Of a stretch of DNA of 10,428 nt, positions 1-6,869 are shown piece after piece. The position numbers and the translations under genes are program-made. Every line of letters starts with the position of its first letter. Within the stretch, counting starts at the first letter, position 1. The stretch is from assembly GCA_020847355.1 (NCBI GenBank), contig JADLCG010000052.1, positions 1-10,428 on the forward strand, written 5' to 3'. This DNA comes from Anaerolineales bacterium (GTDB lineage: Bacteria; Chloroflexota; Anaerolineae; Anaerolineales; Villigracilaceae). The notes under the pieces are model-generated. The model did no database searches and was not told where the DNA came from. It was given only the letters and a program-made list of their open reading frames with translations.

Positions 1-2
1 AA

Positions 3-155
3 CAATTGGAAATCATGGTGGATAAAAGTAAATTAAAGAAACAGGTCAGCGAAATCGTCGAAAGCGATTTCTTCCAAGAATTGCAATCCAAAGTTCAAGG
101 CATGCGCGATCGCTTTAGCGGAGAAGAGAACGATCAAGATAAAAATAAAAAATAG
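3..155 (+). CDS. 3' end of unidentified gene (or a very short gene)
   Basis: An open frame runs from the left edge to a TAG at 153-155 and encodes about 50 residues. The tail is very charged and Lys/Glu/Asp-rich, ending in DKNKK, and looks like the C-terminal tail of a larger soluble protein. An ATG at 15-17, preceded by a weak GGA at 8-10, could also start a 46-residue protein. The window is too short upstream to decide. A strong hairpin terminator follows seven bases after the stop, which supports this as a real 3' end. No family is recognised. Confidence 0.55.
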   Translation, partial: QLEIMVDKSKLKKQVSEIVESDFFQELQSKVQGMRDRFSGEENDQDKNKK

Positions 156-161
156 AATTAT

Positions 162-191
162 AAAAAAGAGCGGCTTTTGCCGCTCTTTTTT
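162..191. terminator. Bidirectional intrinsic terminator
   Basis: A perfect 13-bp inverted repeat (162-174 against 179-191) has a TTTT loop. The GC core GAGCGGC is flanked by A6 on the left and T6 on the right, so it works as a Rho-independent terminator on both strands. It lies between the convergent 3' ends of the plus-strand gene ending at 155 and the minus-strand pabBC gene ending at 200, and evidently serves both. Confidence 0.93.
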
Positions 192-199
192 GATTGAGC

Positions 200-1906
200 T
201 TAAATTATCTCAACCCGCTCCCATTTGCGGATTGAATTGACGCGGAAGATTTCTTCGCATTCTTTTAGCTCGTTGACCAAAACGCTTCTTTCTACAACCT
301 GGCCTGTTTCTATCAAGTGAGCGCGGTACGTACCTGACAATAATCCGCAAGAGATCGGCGGCGTGAATAGCTGTCCATTCATTTTGACCGCCAAGTTGCC
401 AATCGTGAACTCTGTCAACTCCTTTTTTTCGTTGAAGAGCAGGATATCGTCGAAGCCGGTCTCCGCCGGATATTTTTCTCGATTTGTAGTTTTGTGAAAA
501 TAGAAAACGTCGGCGGAGTTGATCGGCGCATCGGCAAGTTTCGCCGTAAGCGTTTTCTTTTCGTGAATAAACTCTTTGGTCTCGTAAGTCAGTTTACCTG
601 CCGAACTGAGCAAGATGCGTAGGCGTTGCGGAGAGGCGAAGTTGACTTTTATTTCATTCAGCAGATCAATAAAAGCTTTTTCTGAAAATGGGAAGTTGAA
701 ATAACCGGCAGAATCAGCCATACGGGCAATATGTTTATCGAGTAGAAAATATCCGTCGGACGGAGTCCACAGAAGGGTTTCTAGAAGCGAAAAATCCTGA
801 TAAGGCTTGGATAAAACGCGCGCTTTCAAAAGCGCTTCGTTATATTCGTCGCCGCTTTCCGAGTCCCAGACAACGCCGCCGCCGACGCCATACTCGGCAG
901 TACGCTTTTTTTTGTCAATCAAAGCGGTGCGAATGGCTACGTTGAATTGCGCCTGGCGATTTGGAGCGATGAAGCCGATACTGCCGGTGTAAATTTTTCT
1001 TGGCGTCGTTTCGAGTTCTGCAATAATTTTCATGGCGCTAACTTTAGGCGCGCCGGTAATGGAAGCGCAGGGGAACAAGGCGCTGAAAATTTTTGTGAGG
1101 CTGGCATGAGTTCTGGCTTGCACGGTTGAAGTCAGTTGGAGTAACGTTGGGTAAGTTTCCACTTCAAATAATTTTGGCGCGTGCACACTGCCTATTTGGG
1201 CGATCTTTCCAATATCGTTGCGAAGCATGTCCACGATCATTACGTTTTCGGCGCGATTCTTTTCTGAGTTTTTCAGCCAAGCGCTTTGTTCTTTATCTTC
1301 GGCTGTTGTGCGCCCGCGTTTGACTGTTCCTTTCATCGGGCGGCTGACGATGGTTTCTCCGTCTAGCTCAAAAAATAATTCCGGAGAAGCCGAGCAGATT
1401 GCGTAATCTTCCATGTTTAAGTACGCGCCATATCTATTTTGACCGCGCGCCAAATGTAGAAAAAAATCCCATGCGGCGCTCGTGAATTCTGTTTGCAAAC
1501 GCAGGGTGTAATTGATTTGATAAGTTCTCCCGCTTGCGATCTGTCCTTTTATTTTTTGAATGGATGTGTTGTATACTTCTTGTTCGTCAGCCGCCTGCCA
1601 ATTATGGAATTCAAAAGGCTGTGTTGGCGCAGGTAACTTTATTTTCTGCGGTTGTGCATATAAGCCAAACCAAAGCATAGGGAAGCGTTGCGAATTCAGC
1701 GTTTGTAAATTTGAGTCGAAGCCCCCAGCCGCTTCATAGCCGATAAATCCGGCGGCGTGCCAATTATTTTCGTTGACTAGATTCTCAACCGTTTGTAACC
1801 GTTCTTCAACTTCCGCTACATTTTTGGTTGTGACGATCTGGCAAGGCTCGGAAAAATACAGCCAATCTTCGCCATGTTTTAACAAAGCTTCGTTTATCCC
1901 AATCAA
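200..1906 (-). CDS. pabBC: Fused aminodeoxychorismate synthase component I / 4-amino-4-deoxychorismate lyase (PabB-PabC)
   Basis: Makes p-aminobenzoate for folate synthesis. The PabB half aminates chorismate and the PabC half releases pyruvate to give PABA. Residues about 110-370 are the chorismate-binding domain, with PMKGT at 190-194 (K192 in the position of the catalytic lysine of PabB-type PIKGT motifs), MLRNDIG at 227-233, SITGAPK at 282-288 and YGVGGGVVWDS near 339-349. Residues about 373-568 are a class-IV PLP fold, with HKTTNR at 471-476 (K472 the likely PLP lysine) and TEFTIGNL at 498-505. At 568 aa the PabB part is shorter than stand-alone enzymes such as that of E. coli (about 450 aa), lacking much of the N-terminal region. 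The start is TTG, chosen because AGAGG lies six bases upstream and the next Met is residue 77. No glutaminase subunit gene (pabA) is adjacent, so ammonia supply must come from elsewhere. Its terminator is shared with the gene on its left. Confidence 0.93.
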   Translation of the reverse strand: MIGINEALLKHGEDWLYFSEPCQIVTTKNVAEVEERLQTVENLVNENNWHAAGFIGYEAAGGFDSNLQTLNSQRFPMLWFGLYAQPQKIKLPAPTQPFEFHNWQAADEQEVYNTSIQKIKGQIASGRTYQINYTLRLQTEFTSAAWDFFLHLARGQNRYGAYLNMEDYAICSASPELFFELDGETIVSRPMKGTVKRGRTTAEDKEQSAWLKNSEKNRAENVMIVDMLRNDIGKIAQIGSVHAPKLFEVETYPTLLQLTSTVQARTHASLTKIFSALFPCASITGAPKVSAMKIIAELETTPRKIYTGSIGFIAPNRQAQFNVAIRTALIDKKKRTAEYGVGGGVVWDSESGDEYNEALLKARVLSKPYQDFSLLETLLWTPSDGYFLLDKHIARMADSAGYFNFPFSEKAFIDLLNEIKVNFASPQRLRILLSSAGKLTYETKEFIHEKKTLTAKLADAPINSADVFYFHKTTNREKYPAETGFDDILLFNEKKELTEFTIGNLAVKMNGQLFTPPISCGLLSGTYRAHLIETGQVVERSVLVNELKECEEIFRVNSIRKWERVEII

Positions 1907-1933
1907 CTTTTCCTCTTACCTTTAAGGAATTCC

Positions 1934-2317
1934 ATGAAAAAAATCCTCTCTATTTTACCGCGTTGGCTTCCGGCGATTTTGATGATGACGGTCATTTTCC
2001 TGTTTTCATCGCGCTCGTCAACCGAATTGCCAAATTTCCTAAGCTGGGATTACGTCGTCAAAAAAGCAAGCCACGCGATCGGCTACGGCTTGTTAGCGCT
2101 CTCCTTTTTTTATGCTTTGGGTTTTCAAGTTAAATATTTATGGCTGGCTTGGCTCTTAGCGATTTTATATTCCGCCACAGATGAACTGCATCAATCCTTT
2201 GTGCCCGGGCGACATTCCTCAATCTCTGACGTGCTGATCTTTGATAATATCGGCGCAATTGCCGCATTGTGGATTTACAAGCTTAGATATATTTGGAATT
2301 TACGCAAGACCGGCTAA
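1934..2317 (+). CDS. VanZ-family membrane protein
   Basis: A 127-aa integral membrane protein with about four hydrophobic segments (near 11-25, 48-64, 68-81 and 100-118). It carries the family signature: FSSRSS at 24-29, KKASHAIGYG at 43-52, DELHQSFVPGR at 83-93, then SDV and DNIG at 98-107. VanZ was named for low-level teicoplanin resistance in enterococci, but most homologues have no known role, so resistance should not be assumed. AAGGA at 1924-1928 lies five bases before the ATG. The gene diverges from pabBC with only 27 bp between start codons, so at least one of the two promoters must lie inside the opposite gene. It converges on scpA with 35 bp between stops and no clear terminator. 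Confidence 0.88.
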   Translation: MKKILSILPRWLPAILMMTVIFLFSSRSSTELPNFLSWDYVVKKASHAIGYGLLALSFFYALGFQVKYLWLAWLLAILYSATDELHQSFVPGRHSSISDVLIFDNIGAIAALWIYKLRYIWNLRKTG

Positions 2318-2352
2318 AGCGGCGAAGATTAAAACCTGCGCTAGAAAATCAA

Positions 2353-3129
2353 TTATTCCCCAAACTCAATTTCAAGTTCTTCGTCGTCTTTCCAATCGCC
2401 CATTTTTTCAAATTCAATTTCGCCGAACAATTCATTTTGCACGGCGGAAATATGATAGCGTTTGATCAATTCAAGCATCGCCAGAAACGTCACCACGATC
2501 TCAACGCGCGTGGCTTTATCGGTAATTAATCCGCTGAAGGTCATTTTTTGGATGTTCTTCATTGTTTTGGTGATGAAATCAATTTTTTCGCGGATGGTCA
2601 CGCGCGGCGCAGAAAGCACAACTGCCAATGGCTTTCTACCCTTGCCTTTGGTAAAAGCGGATTCGGCGGCGGAGAGCAAGCCTTCTAAAGTCAGGTTAGA
2701 AAGATCGAGTTTGGCTTCCACTTTGGGCGGGGGAGCCACGCGCAAAAATGTATGCCAATTTTTTTCTTGCAGTTCGTCCATCCAAACCGCAATCTCTTTA
2801 TAGCGTTTGTACAATATCAATTGCTCTACTAAAGAAACGCCGGGGTCTTCTTCGCCGGGTTCGCGTTCGGGCGGGCGCGGCAATAGCGCTTCTGATTTAA
2901 TTTGCACCAACTTTGCGGCGATCACGAGGAATGCGGAAATTTCATCAGGCTTCATTTGCTCAAGCCCGTGAATGTACGAAAGATACTGATCGGTCACTGT
3001 TGCCAGCGAAATAGAAGTAACGCTTAATTCTGCGCGTTCAATTAAGCTCAGTAAAAGGTCGAGCGGTCCCTCGTAATCCGGGATTTGAACCTTGTAGCCG
3101 CCAGTTTGATTGCCTAAAAAGCCGTCCAT
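2353..3129 (-). CDS. scpA: Segregation and condensation protein A (ScpA kleisin)
   Basis: ScpA is the kleisin that bridges the SMC heads and, with ScpB, forms bacterial condensin for chromosome compaction and segregation in the cytoplasm. The protein has 258 aa, normal for the family. The N-terminal region carries the hallmark YEGPLDLLLSLIE at 19-31 and the helical segment AFLVIAAKLVQIKSEALLP. A Pro/Glu-rich linker (PRPPEREPGEEDPG) follows, then LVEQLILYKRYKEIA. The C-terminal winged-helix region has VTFLAMLELIKRYHI, which contacts an SMC head in this family. scpB, its usual neighbour, is not next door. The ATG at 3129 has no Shine-Dalgarno sequence but has a TATAAT box nine bases upstream, which suggests a leaderless transcript. 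Confidence 0.93.
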   Translation of the reverse strand: MDGFLGNQTGGYKVQIPDYEGPLDLLLSLIERAELSVTSISLATVTDQYLSYIHGLEQMKPDEISAFLVIAAKLVQIKSEALLPRPPEREPGEEDPGVSLVEQLILYKRYKEIAVWMDELQEKNWHTFLRVAPPPKVEAKLDLSNLTLEGLLSAAESAFTKGKGRKPLAVVLSAPRVTIREKIDFITKTMKNIQKMTFSGLITDKATRVEIVVTFLAMLELIKRYHISAVQNELFGEIEFEKMGDWKDDEELEIEFGE

Positions 3130-3138
3130 AGCGGGCGA

Positions 3139-3144
3139 ATTATA
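3139..3144 (-). promoter_or_regulatory. Putative -10 box of scpA (leaderless start)
   Basis: Perfect TATAAT on the minus strand, separated by nine bases (3130-3138) from the scpA ATG. With usual promoter geometry, transcription would begin at or within a few bases of the start codon. No Shine-Dalgarno sequence is present. No convincing -35 box is seen 16-18 bases upstream. Confidence 0.55.
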
Positions 3145-3182
3145 TCATCATGCAGGGGAAGATTTTCGCGTCGAATGAAAGG

Positions 3183-3188
3183 TATAAT
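3183..3188 (+). promoter_or_regulatory. Putative -10 box of moaC (leaderless start)
   Basis: Perfect TATAAT on the plus strand, six bases (CACGGC) before the moaC ATG at 3195. The TATAAT-to-ATG distance places the expected transcription start at the A of ATG. No Shine-Dalgarno sequence precedes this ATG. A canonical -35 is not visible. It faces away from the scpA box 38 bp to the left, so this gap is a compact divergent promoter region. Confidence 0.6.
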
Positions 3189-3194
3189 CACGGC

Positions 3195-3671
3195 ATGTCA
3201 AAGTTAACGCATCTGGATCAGCAGGGCCGCGCCAGTATGGTGGATGTTGGCCACAAACCTGAGAGCGAGCGAATTGCAGTCGCGCGCGGCGAAGTTCACA
3301 TGCAGAAAGCAACCTTTGACTTGATTCGAGCCGGGCAAATCAAGAAAGGCGATGTGCTGACCATTGCCCAAATTGCCGGTATCAGCGCCGCCAAACGGAC
3401 CTCAGACCTGATTCCGTTATGTCATCCATTAGCGCTCTCGAAGATTGACGTGCAACTCGCGCTTGACGAAAACTTACCCGGCGTGCAAATTACCGCCACT
3501 GCGAAAATCATCGGCAAAACCGGCGTAGAGATGGAAGCCTTAACTGCCGTCTCCGTTGCGGCGCTGACAATTTACGATATGGCGAAAGCCTCCGAAAAAA
3601 CGATGAAGATACAAAATATTCGGCTTGTGGAAAAGCGCGGCGGCGCAAGCGGCGTTATTGTGAATGAGTGA
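3195..3671 (+). CDS. moaC: Cyclic pyranopterin monophosphate synthase
   Basis: Second step of molybdenum cofactor synthesis: converts the MoaA product, 3',8-cyclo-7,8-dihydro-GTP, into cyclic pyranopterin monophosphate. From the ATG at 3195 the protein has 158 aa, close to the E. coli enzyme (161 aa), and the residues fall on the same numbers: H77 in PLCHPL, E114 in GVEMEAL, D128 and K131 in YDMAKA, K147 in VEKRGG. MVDVGHKPESER at 15-26 is the usual N-terminal signature. An in-frame ATG at 3150 would add 15 residues, but it lies upstream of the -10 box and the extension is not family-like, so 3195 is preferred. First gene of a moaC-moaD-moaE run. moaA and moaB are not in the window. Confidence 0.95.
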   Translation: MSKLTHLDQQGRASMVDVGHKPESERIAVARGEVHMQKATFDLIRAGQIKKGDVLTIAQIAGISAAKRTSDLIPLCHPLALSKIDVQLALDENLPGVQITATAKIIGKTGVEMEALTAVSVAALTIYDMAKASEKTMKIQNIRLVEKRGGASGVIVNE

Positions 3672-3681
3672 GCGGATAAAG

Positions 3682-3930
3682 ATGAATAAGGTCAAAATTT
3701 TATTCTTTGCCACAATTAAAGATCGCGCCGGTCAAAAATCTTTGGAGCTAGATATTCCAAGTCAAACGACTGTGTTGGCTTTGAAAGAAAAACTCGGAGT
3801 AGAATTTCCGAACTTGAAGGATTCGCTGAAGTCGGTTTTAATTTCAATTAATCAAGAATATTCTTTTGACGATGCGGTCATTCCGCAGGGCGCAGAAATT
3901 GCCTTGTTTCCGCCCGTTAGCGGCGGTTAA
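3682..3930 (+). CDS. moaD: Molybdopterin synthase small subunit (sulfur carrier MoaD)
   Basis: Ubiquitin-like sulfur carrier. After activation its C-terminal glycine is thiocarboxylated, and it donates sulfur to the pyranopterin inside the MoaD2-MoaE2 complex. The sequence begins VKILFFATIKDRAGQ, typical of MoaD, and ends FPPVSGG with the essential exposed Gly-Gly. Length is 82 aa from the ATG at 3682, matching E. coli MoaD (81 aa). That start has GGA five bases upstream. An in-frame ATG at 3664 (88 aa) would overlap the end of moaC by 8 bp but lacks a ribosome binding site. Either way it is tightly coupled to moaC, so the two are almost surely co-transcribed. Confidence 0.93.
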   Translation: MNKVKILFFATIKDRAGQKSLELDIPSQTTVLALKEKLGVEFPNLKDSLKSVLISINQEYSFDDAVIPQGAEIALFPPVSGG

Positions 3931-3937
3931 CCTTCCG

Positions 3938-3974
3938 CCTGTAACTTTCAACCAGCAACCTGTAACCTTCAACC
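3938..3974 (+). repeat. Tandem 16-bp repeat between moaD and moaE
   Basis: CCTGTAACTTTCAACC (3938-3953) is repeated as CCTGTAACCTTCAACC (3959-3974) with one mismatch and a 5-bp spacer AGCAA. A further partial unit (AACCTT) follows. It fills most of the 53-bp moaD-moaE gap and sits where moaE would be expected to have its ribosome binding site. The low-complexity AACC/TTCAACC character suggests a slippage-prone or dispersed intergenic repeat. Role unknown. Confidence 0.7.
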
Positions 3975-3983
3975 TTAAACCCT

Positions 3984-4445
3984 ATGCAACACTTCCCAAC
4001 TATTTTTTCAATTACAGAATCTGAGATTGACTTAAATGATCTGCTGGCTAAGATCACCCTGCCTAGCGCCGGCGCGGCGGCAATTTTTACCGGTATGGTG
4101 CGCGGCGTCACTGCGCGCGATAATCCGCATGAAACGAAATATCTGGAATATGAGGCTTATATCCCGATGGCGGAAGCGAAGATGAGACAAGTGGCGGATG
4201 AAATCCGCGAACGCTGGAGCGTTGTTGAAGGGATTGCGATTGTGCAAAGGATTGGTAAACTGTACCCGCAAACGCCGACGGTCTTAATTGCTTGCACGGC
4301 GGCGCACCGCGATACCGGCGTCTTTGAAGCGGCGCGCTATGGCATTGACCGCTTGAAGGAGATTGTGCCGGTTTGGAAGAAGGAAGTTGGTCCCAACGGC
4401 GAGGAGTGGATCGAAGGGGCGCATATTCCTAAAGCGGGCGAATAG
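3984..4445 (+). CDS. moaE: Molybdopterin synthase catalytic subunit
   Basis: Large subunit of molybdopterin synthase. It converts cyclic pyranopterin monophosphate to molybdopterin using sulfur from MoaD thiocarboxylate. The 153 aa match the family length (about 150). Visible blocks: GAAAIFTGMVRG at 30-41, LEYEAYIPMAEAKM at 54-67, TAAHRDTGVFEAARYGIDRLKE at 105-126, and VPVWKKEV at 129-136. The lysines in RLKE and WKKE correspond to the active-site lysines near 119 and 126 of E. coli MoaE. Follows moaD by 53 bp. No Shine-Dalgarno sequence is visible before the ATG. The upstream bases are the TTCAACC repeat, so translation may depend on coupling or on an unstructured leader. Confidence 0.94.
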   Translation: MQHFPTIFSITESEIDLNDLLAKITLPSAGAAAIFTGMVRGVTARDNPHETKYLEYEAYIPMAEAKMRQVADEIRERWSVVEGIAIVQRIGKLYPQTPTVLIACTAAHRDTGVFEAARYGIDRLKEIVPVWKKEVGPNGEEWIEGAHIPKAGE

Positions 4446-4480
4446 GTAGAAAAAGTAAAAGCGTAGCGAATGTCATTGCG

Positions 4481-4496
4481 CCGAAGCAAGCTTCGG
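4481..4496 (+). other. Small hairpin in the moaE-fabF gap
   Basis: CCGAAG-CAAG-CTTCGG is a perfect 6-bp stem with a 4-base loop, 36 bp after moaE. No T-run follows directly, although TTTTT occurs about 19 bp further on, so it is at best a weak terminator for the moa genes. The rest of the 153-bp gap (4446-4598) holds no gene that I can support. Confidence 0.35.
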
Positions 4497-4598
4497 TTAA
4501 GAGAGCGGCGCGGTTTTTGCGTCACGGAAACGCGGGCTTGGGGTTTTAGGTAACACATCGTTTGACTGAGAAACTATCAACATTACTTTGGAGGAAGA

Positions 4599-5834
4599 AT
4601 GCAAGAACGGATTGTGATTACGGGCATGGGGACAGTGAACCCTTTGGGCTTGAATGTGAATGAGAGTTGGCAGAATGTGAGCGCTGGCAAAACGGGCGTG
4701 GGACCGATTACGGTTTTCGATTCTCATGCGAGCGGTTTGCAGGTGCATATTGCGGCGGAGGTTAAGAATTTTGCGCCTGAAAATTATATGGATGCGAAAG
4801 AAGCTCGCCGCCGCGATCGGTTTGAACAGTTTGCGGTTGCCGCGGCGCGCGAGGCTTTGCAGAATTCCGGTTTGGAAATTACCGAGGCGAACGCAGGCAA
4901 AATTGGCGTGATTATCTCTTCGGCAATCGGCGGTTTGACTTCTTTACAAGAATCGATCATTACAAATCATGAAGTGGGTCCGCGTAAGGTTAGCCCTTTT
5001 TTTATTCCCATGTTAATGGCGAACGGCGGGGCTGGGATGACGGCGATTGAGTTTGGGGTTAAGGGACCATGTTTCTCGGTGGCTTCGGCGTGCGCTTCCG
5101 GCGCGGATGGCATTGGCACGGCGCTGATGATGTTGCGTTCGGGGATGATTGACGCGGCTTTTGCCGGCGCGGCAGAATGTACTTTGACTTCAACCGGCGT
5201 GGCGGCATTTGACCGCGTGGGCGCAACTTCTCGAAGAAGCGATTTCACGCCGCAACCTTTTGATAAAGAGCGCGACGGTTTGGTTATGGGCGAAGGCGCG
5301 GCAGTTTTTATTTTAGAAAGAGAAACTCATGCGAAGAAGCGCGGCGCGGCTATTTACGCCGAATTGGCTGGATACGGCGCAACTGCGGATGCGTATCATG
5401 TGACTGCTCCGCATGAGAATGGCGCGGGCGGGGCGGCGGCGATTCGGATGGCGCTCAATTCTGCGCAGGCAAACCCCGATGAAGTTGGCTATATCAATGC
5501 GCATGGAACCGGCACGTTGCTCAACGACCAATCTGAAACCCGCGCGATCAAAGCCGCGTTTGGCGATTTGGCGTATAAAATTCCGATCTCCTCCACAAAG
5601 TCTATGACTGGCCACATGATGGGCGCGACCGGCGCATTAGAGATTATCTTTTGCGTCAAAGCTCTGCACGAAGGGATTTTACCCCCTACGATCAATTACC
5701 GTACTCCCGATCCTGAATGTGATTTGGATTACATCCCGAATAAGGCGCGCGAAGCGAAGATCAATCTCGCCATTAGCAACGCTTTTGGCTTTGGCGGTCA
5801 CAACGCGGTGCTGGCGGTTAGGAAGTATTCGTAG
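4599..5834 (+). CDS. fabF: Beta-ketoacyl-ACP synthase II
   Basis: Condensing enzyme of type II fatty-acid synthesis. It extends acyl-ACP by two carbons using malonyl-ACP, in the cytoplasm. The 411-aa protein is full length (family about 410-415). It opens with RIVITGMGTVNPLG. The catalytic triad is clear: Cys165 in VASACASGADG, His302 in INAHGTGT and His339 in SMTGHMMGATGA, with Lys334 in SSTKSMTGH. The C-terminal SNAFGFGGHN at 393-402 is the usual thiolase-fold loop. GGAGG at 4590-4594 lies four bases before the ATG, a strong ribosome binding site. Other fab genes are absent here, so it appears to stand alone. It is the last conserved chromosomal gene before the cassette region, which faces it tail to tail. 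Confidence 0.96.
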   Translation: MQERIVITGMGTVNPLGLNVNESWQNVSAGKTGVGPITVFDSHASGLQVHIAAEVKNFAPENYMDAKEARRRDRFEQFAVAAAREALQNSGLEITEANAGKIGVIISSAIGGLTSLQESIITNHEVGPRKVSPFFIPMLMANGGAGMTAIEFGVKGPCFSVASACASGADGIGTALMMLRSGMIDAAFAGAAECTLTSTGVAAFDRVGATSRRSDFTPQPFDKERDGLVMGEGAAVFILERETHAKKRGAAIYAELAGYGATADAYHVTAPHENGAGGAAAIRMALNSAQANPDEVGYINAHGTGTLLNDQSETRAIKAAFGDLAYKIPISSTKSMTGHMMGATGALEIIFCVKALHEGILPPTINYRTPDPECDLDYIPNKAREAKINLAISNAFGFGGHNAVLAVRKYS

Positions 5835-5861
5835 GGGGATCGGCGTAGTTTCTCGAAGATA

Positions 5862-5891
5862 AGCGCCTCGGATGTTGTCATCTGAGGCGCT
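5862..5891. terminator. Hairpin between convergent fabF and lipoprotein gene
   Basis: A 13-bp inverted repeat (5862-5874 against 5879-5891, with one T·G wobble) has a TTGT loop and the arm AGCGCCTCGGATG. It sits 27 bp after the fabF stop and 18 bp after the minus-strand lipoprotein stop, so it probably ends both transcripts, although there is no T-run on either strand. An alternative is that it is the inner stem of a decayed attC site of the last cassette. Confidence 0.6.
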
Positions 5892-5909
5892 CATCTGGCT
5901 GGCGTGGAC

Positions 5910-6686
5910 TTATGGCTGGGAGACTTCAAAATAGTCAAACTGCCCAACTACATCATTAGCGGCACGAACATTACTGACGCCAATACCAACCTTTTTGAAC
6001 TGGAAGAAATTACCAAAGCGTCCTAATCTTTGCCAGTTATCTAATTCAGTCGCATAGTACCCGCTAATGGTGTTGTCTTGACTTTCCAAACGTAGATAGA
6101 CATCCTCGGCTTCAGTTGCAACATTGTAATTGCCAGTTTCGCCGGCAATTTTATAATCCATGTAGAAACCATTCCCGCCAGTTGCGCAGGGACTGCAATA
6201 TCCCCGATTGATGGTGATGTAATTTTCAGCGTCTTCATAGATGAAAATAGCGGCTTGCTGAAAATTCTCGAATGGCTTTGTTTTCAAATGAACGGTGATG
6301 ATGAAATCGCCCGACGGCAATGGATACCACAAAAGATTACTTTGCCTATTTTCCCCAAGCAAAGCGTCATGCTCTCCAATGATTTGCAACCATCCATCAT
6401 TGGTAAACGTCCATTTGGCGGGATTTTCATTCTCCCATTCCCAGCCAGGCTGAAGTTCTCCATTGAAATCATCGCGGAAAAGGACGCCTGCGGGCAAAGG
6501 AGTGTTAGCTGGCTTTGGCGTTTCGGTTGGTAAGGCTGTGTTTTTTGGAATGGCTGTATCTGTTGATTGAGAAACGCTTGTTGGTTGTTCTATTGCCGGT
6601 TCAGTGACAGGAGGTTGGGCAATCTGACATGCCGACAAAAGCACGGCGTATATAACAAAAACTAGAAATACAAATTTGGTTTTCAT
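5910..6686 (-). CDS. Lipoprotein with Pro/Thr linker and concanavalin-like beta-sandwich domain
   Basis: A 258-aa secreted lipoprotein. Signal peptide 1-19 is followed by the lipobox LSAC, with Cys20 as the acylated residue, so it should be anchored on the outside of the cytoplasmic membrane. Residues 22-66 are a Pro/Thr/Ser-rich spacer. From about 69 the pattern RDDFNGELQPGWEWENENPAKWTF, then WLQIIG and strands with alternating hydrophobics, resembles the concanavalin/LamG-like jelly-roll of DUF1349 and glycosidase-associated domains, suggesting carbohydrate or surface binding. Function is not known. GGAG precedes the ATG by eight bases. It is the cassette-borne gene closest to fabF. The recombination site at 6747-6858 lies just upstream, and no clear site follows its stop. 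The lipoprotein at 7780-8565 has the same layout. Confidence 0.82.
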   Translation of the reverse strand: MKTKFVFLVFVIYAVLLSACQIAQPPVTEPAIEQPTSVSQSTDTAIPKNTALPTETPKPANTPLPAGVLFRDDFNGELQPGWEWENENPAKWTFTNDGWLQIIGEHDALLGENRQSNLLWYPLPSGDFIITVHLKTKPFENFQQAAIFIYEDAENYITINRGYCSPCATGGNGFYMDYKIAGETGNYNVATEAEDVYLRLESQDNTISGYYATELDNWQRLGRFGNFFQFKKVGIGVSNVRAANDVVGQFDYFEVSQP

Positions 6687-6746
6687 CTGCCTTCTCCTTC
6701 GTAAATCAAATTGTTTTTATGCTGGTTTCGGATTTTCGTTACAGTC

Positions 6747-6858
6747 AGCCAACGGCTTGCGCTAGCGGCGGACATGGGCGGGCGTGGATAAATGCCTGAA
6801 AATGCCGCACGCCGCCGAAAGCGGCAGTCCCACACGTCAGGTGCGCGCTTTGTTAGGC
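6747..6858 (-). repeat. attC-like recombination site (attC4)
   Basis: Read on the minus strand, the site starts with R'' GCCTAAC (6858-6852), which fits the RYYYAAC consensus. AAAGCGCGC follows, then an imperfect palindrome around a GCCGC/GCGGC hairpin. It ends with GCGCAAGCC and the R' box GTTGGCT (6753-6747). Total 112 nt. The inner sequence is nearly the same as in the 8621-8727 site. The antitoxin gene stops 11 bp before R'', the tight packing usual in cassettes. Confidence 0.8.
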
Positions 6859-6869
6859 GGCGTTTTGTT

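Noticed and set aside
1934..2317. Glycopeptide resistance gene
   Set aside because: Only the VanZ-like family signature is present, without other van genes. Most family members have no shown resistance role.
2462..2803. Plus-strand open frame of 113 codons within scpA
   Set aside because: It is antisense to well-conserved ScpA motifs and has no recognisable protein features or convincing ribosome binding site.
3150..3194. Upstream start for moaC at 3150
   Set aside because: The extra 15 residues are not typical of MoaC. From 3195 the catalytic residues fall on the family numbering, and the TATAAT box would lie inside the longer coding sequence.
4562..4589. TTGACT ... TACTTT as a promoter of fabF
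   Set aside because: The -10 match is poor, and transcription would begin at or beyond the strong GGAGG ribosome binding site, which would then be lost from the message.
4446..4598. Degenerate copy of a dispersed 'GTCATTGCG...GAAGCAA' intergenic repeat
   Set aside because: Only short pieces (GTCATTGCG, GAAGCAAGC) recall such repeats. Without other copies in the window it cannot be supported.
4967..5248. Minus-strand open frame of 93 codons within fabF
   Set aside because: It is a shadow of the fabF coding frame. The fabF active-site Cys motif and family length leave no doubt about the plus strand.
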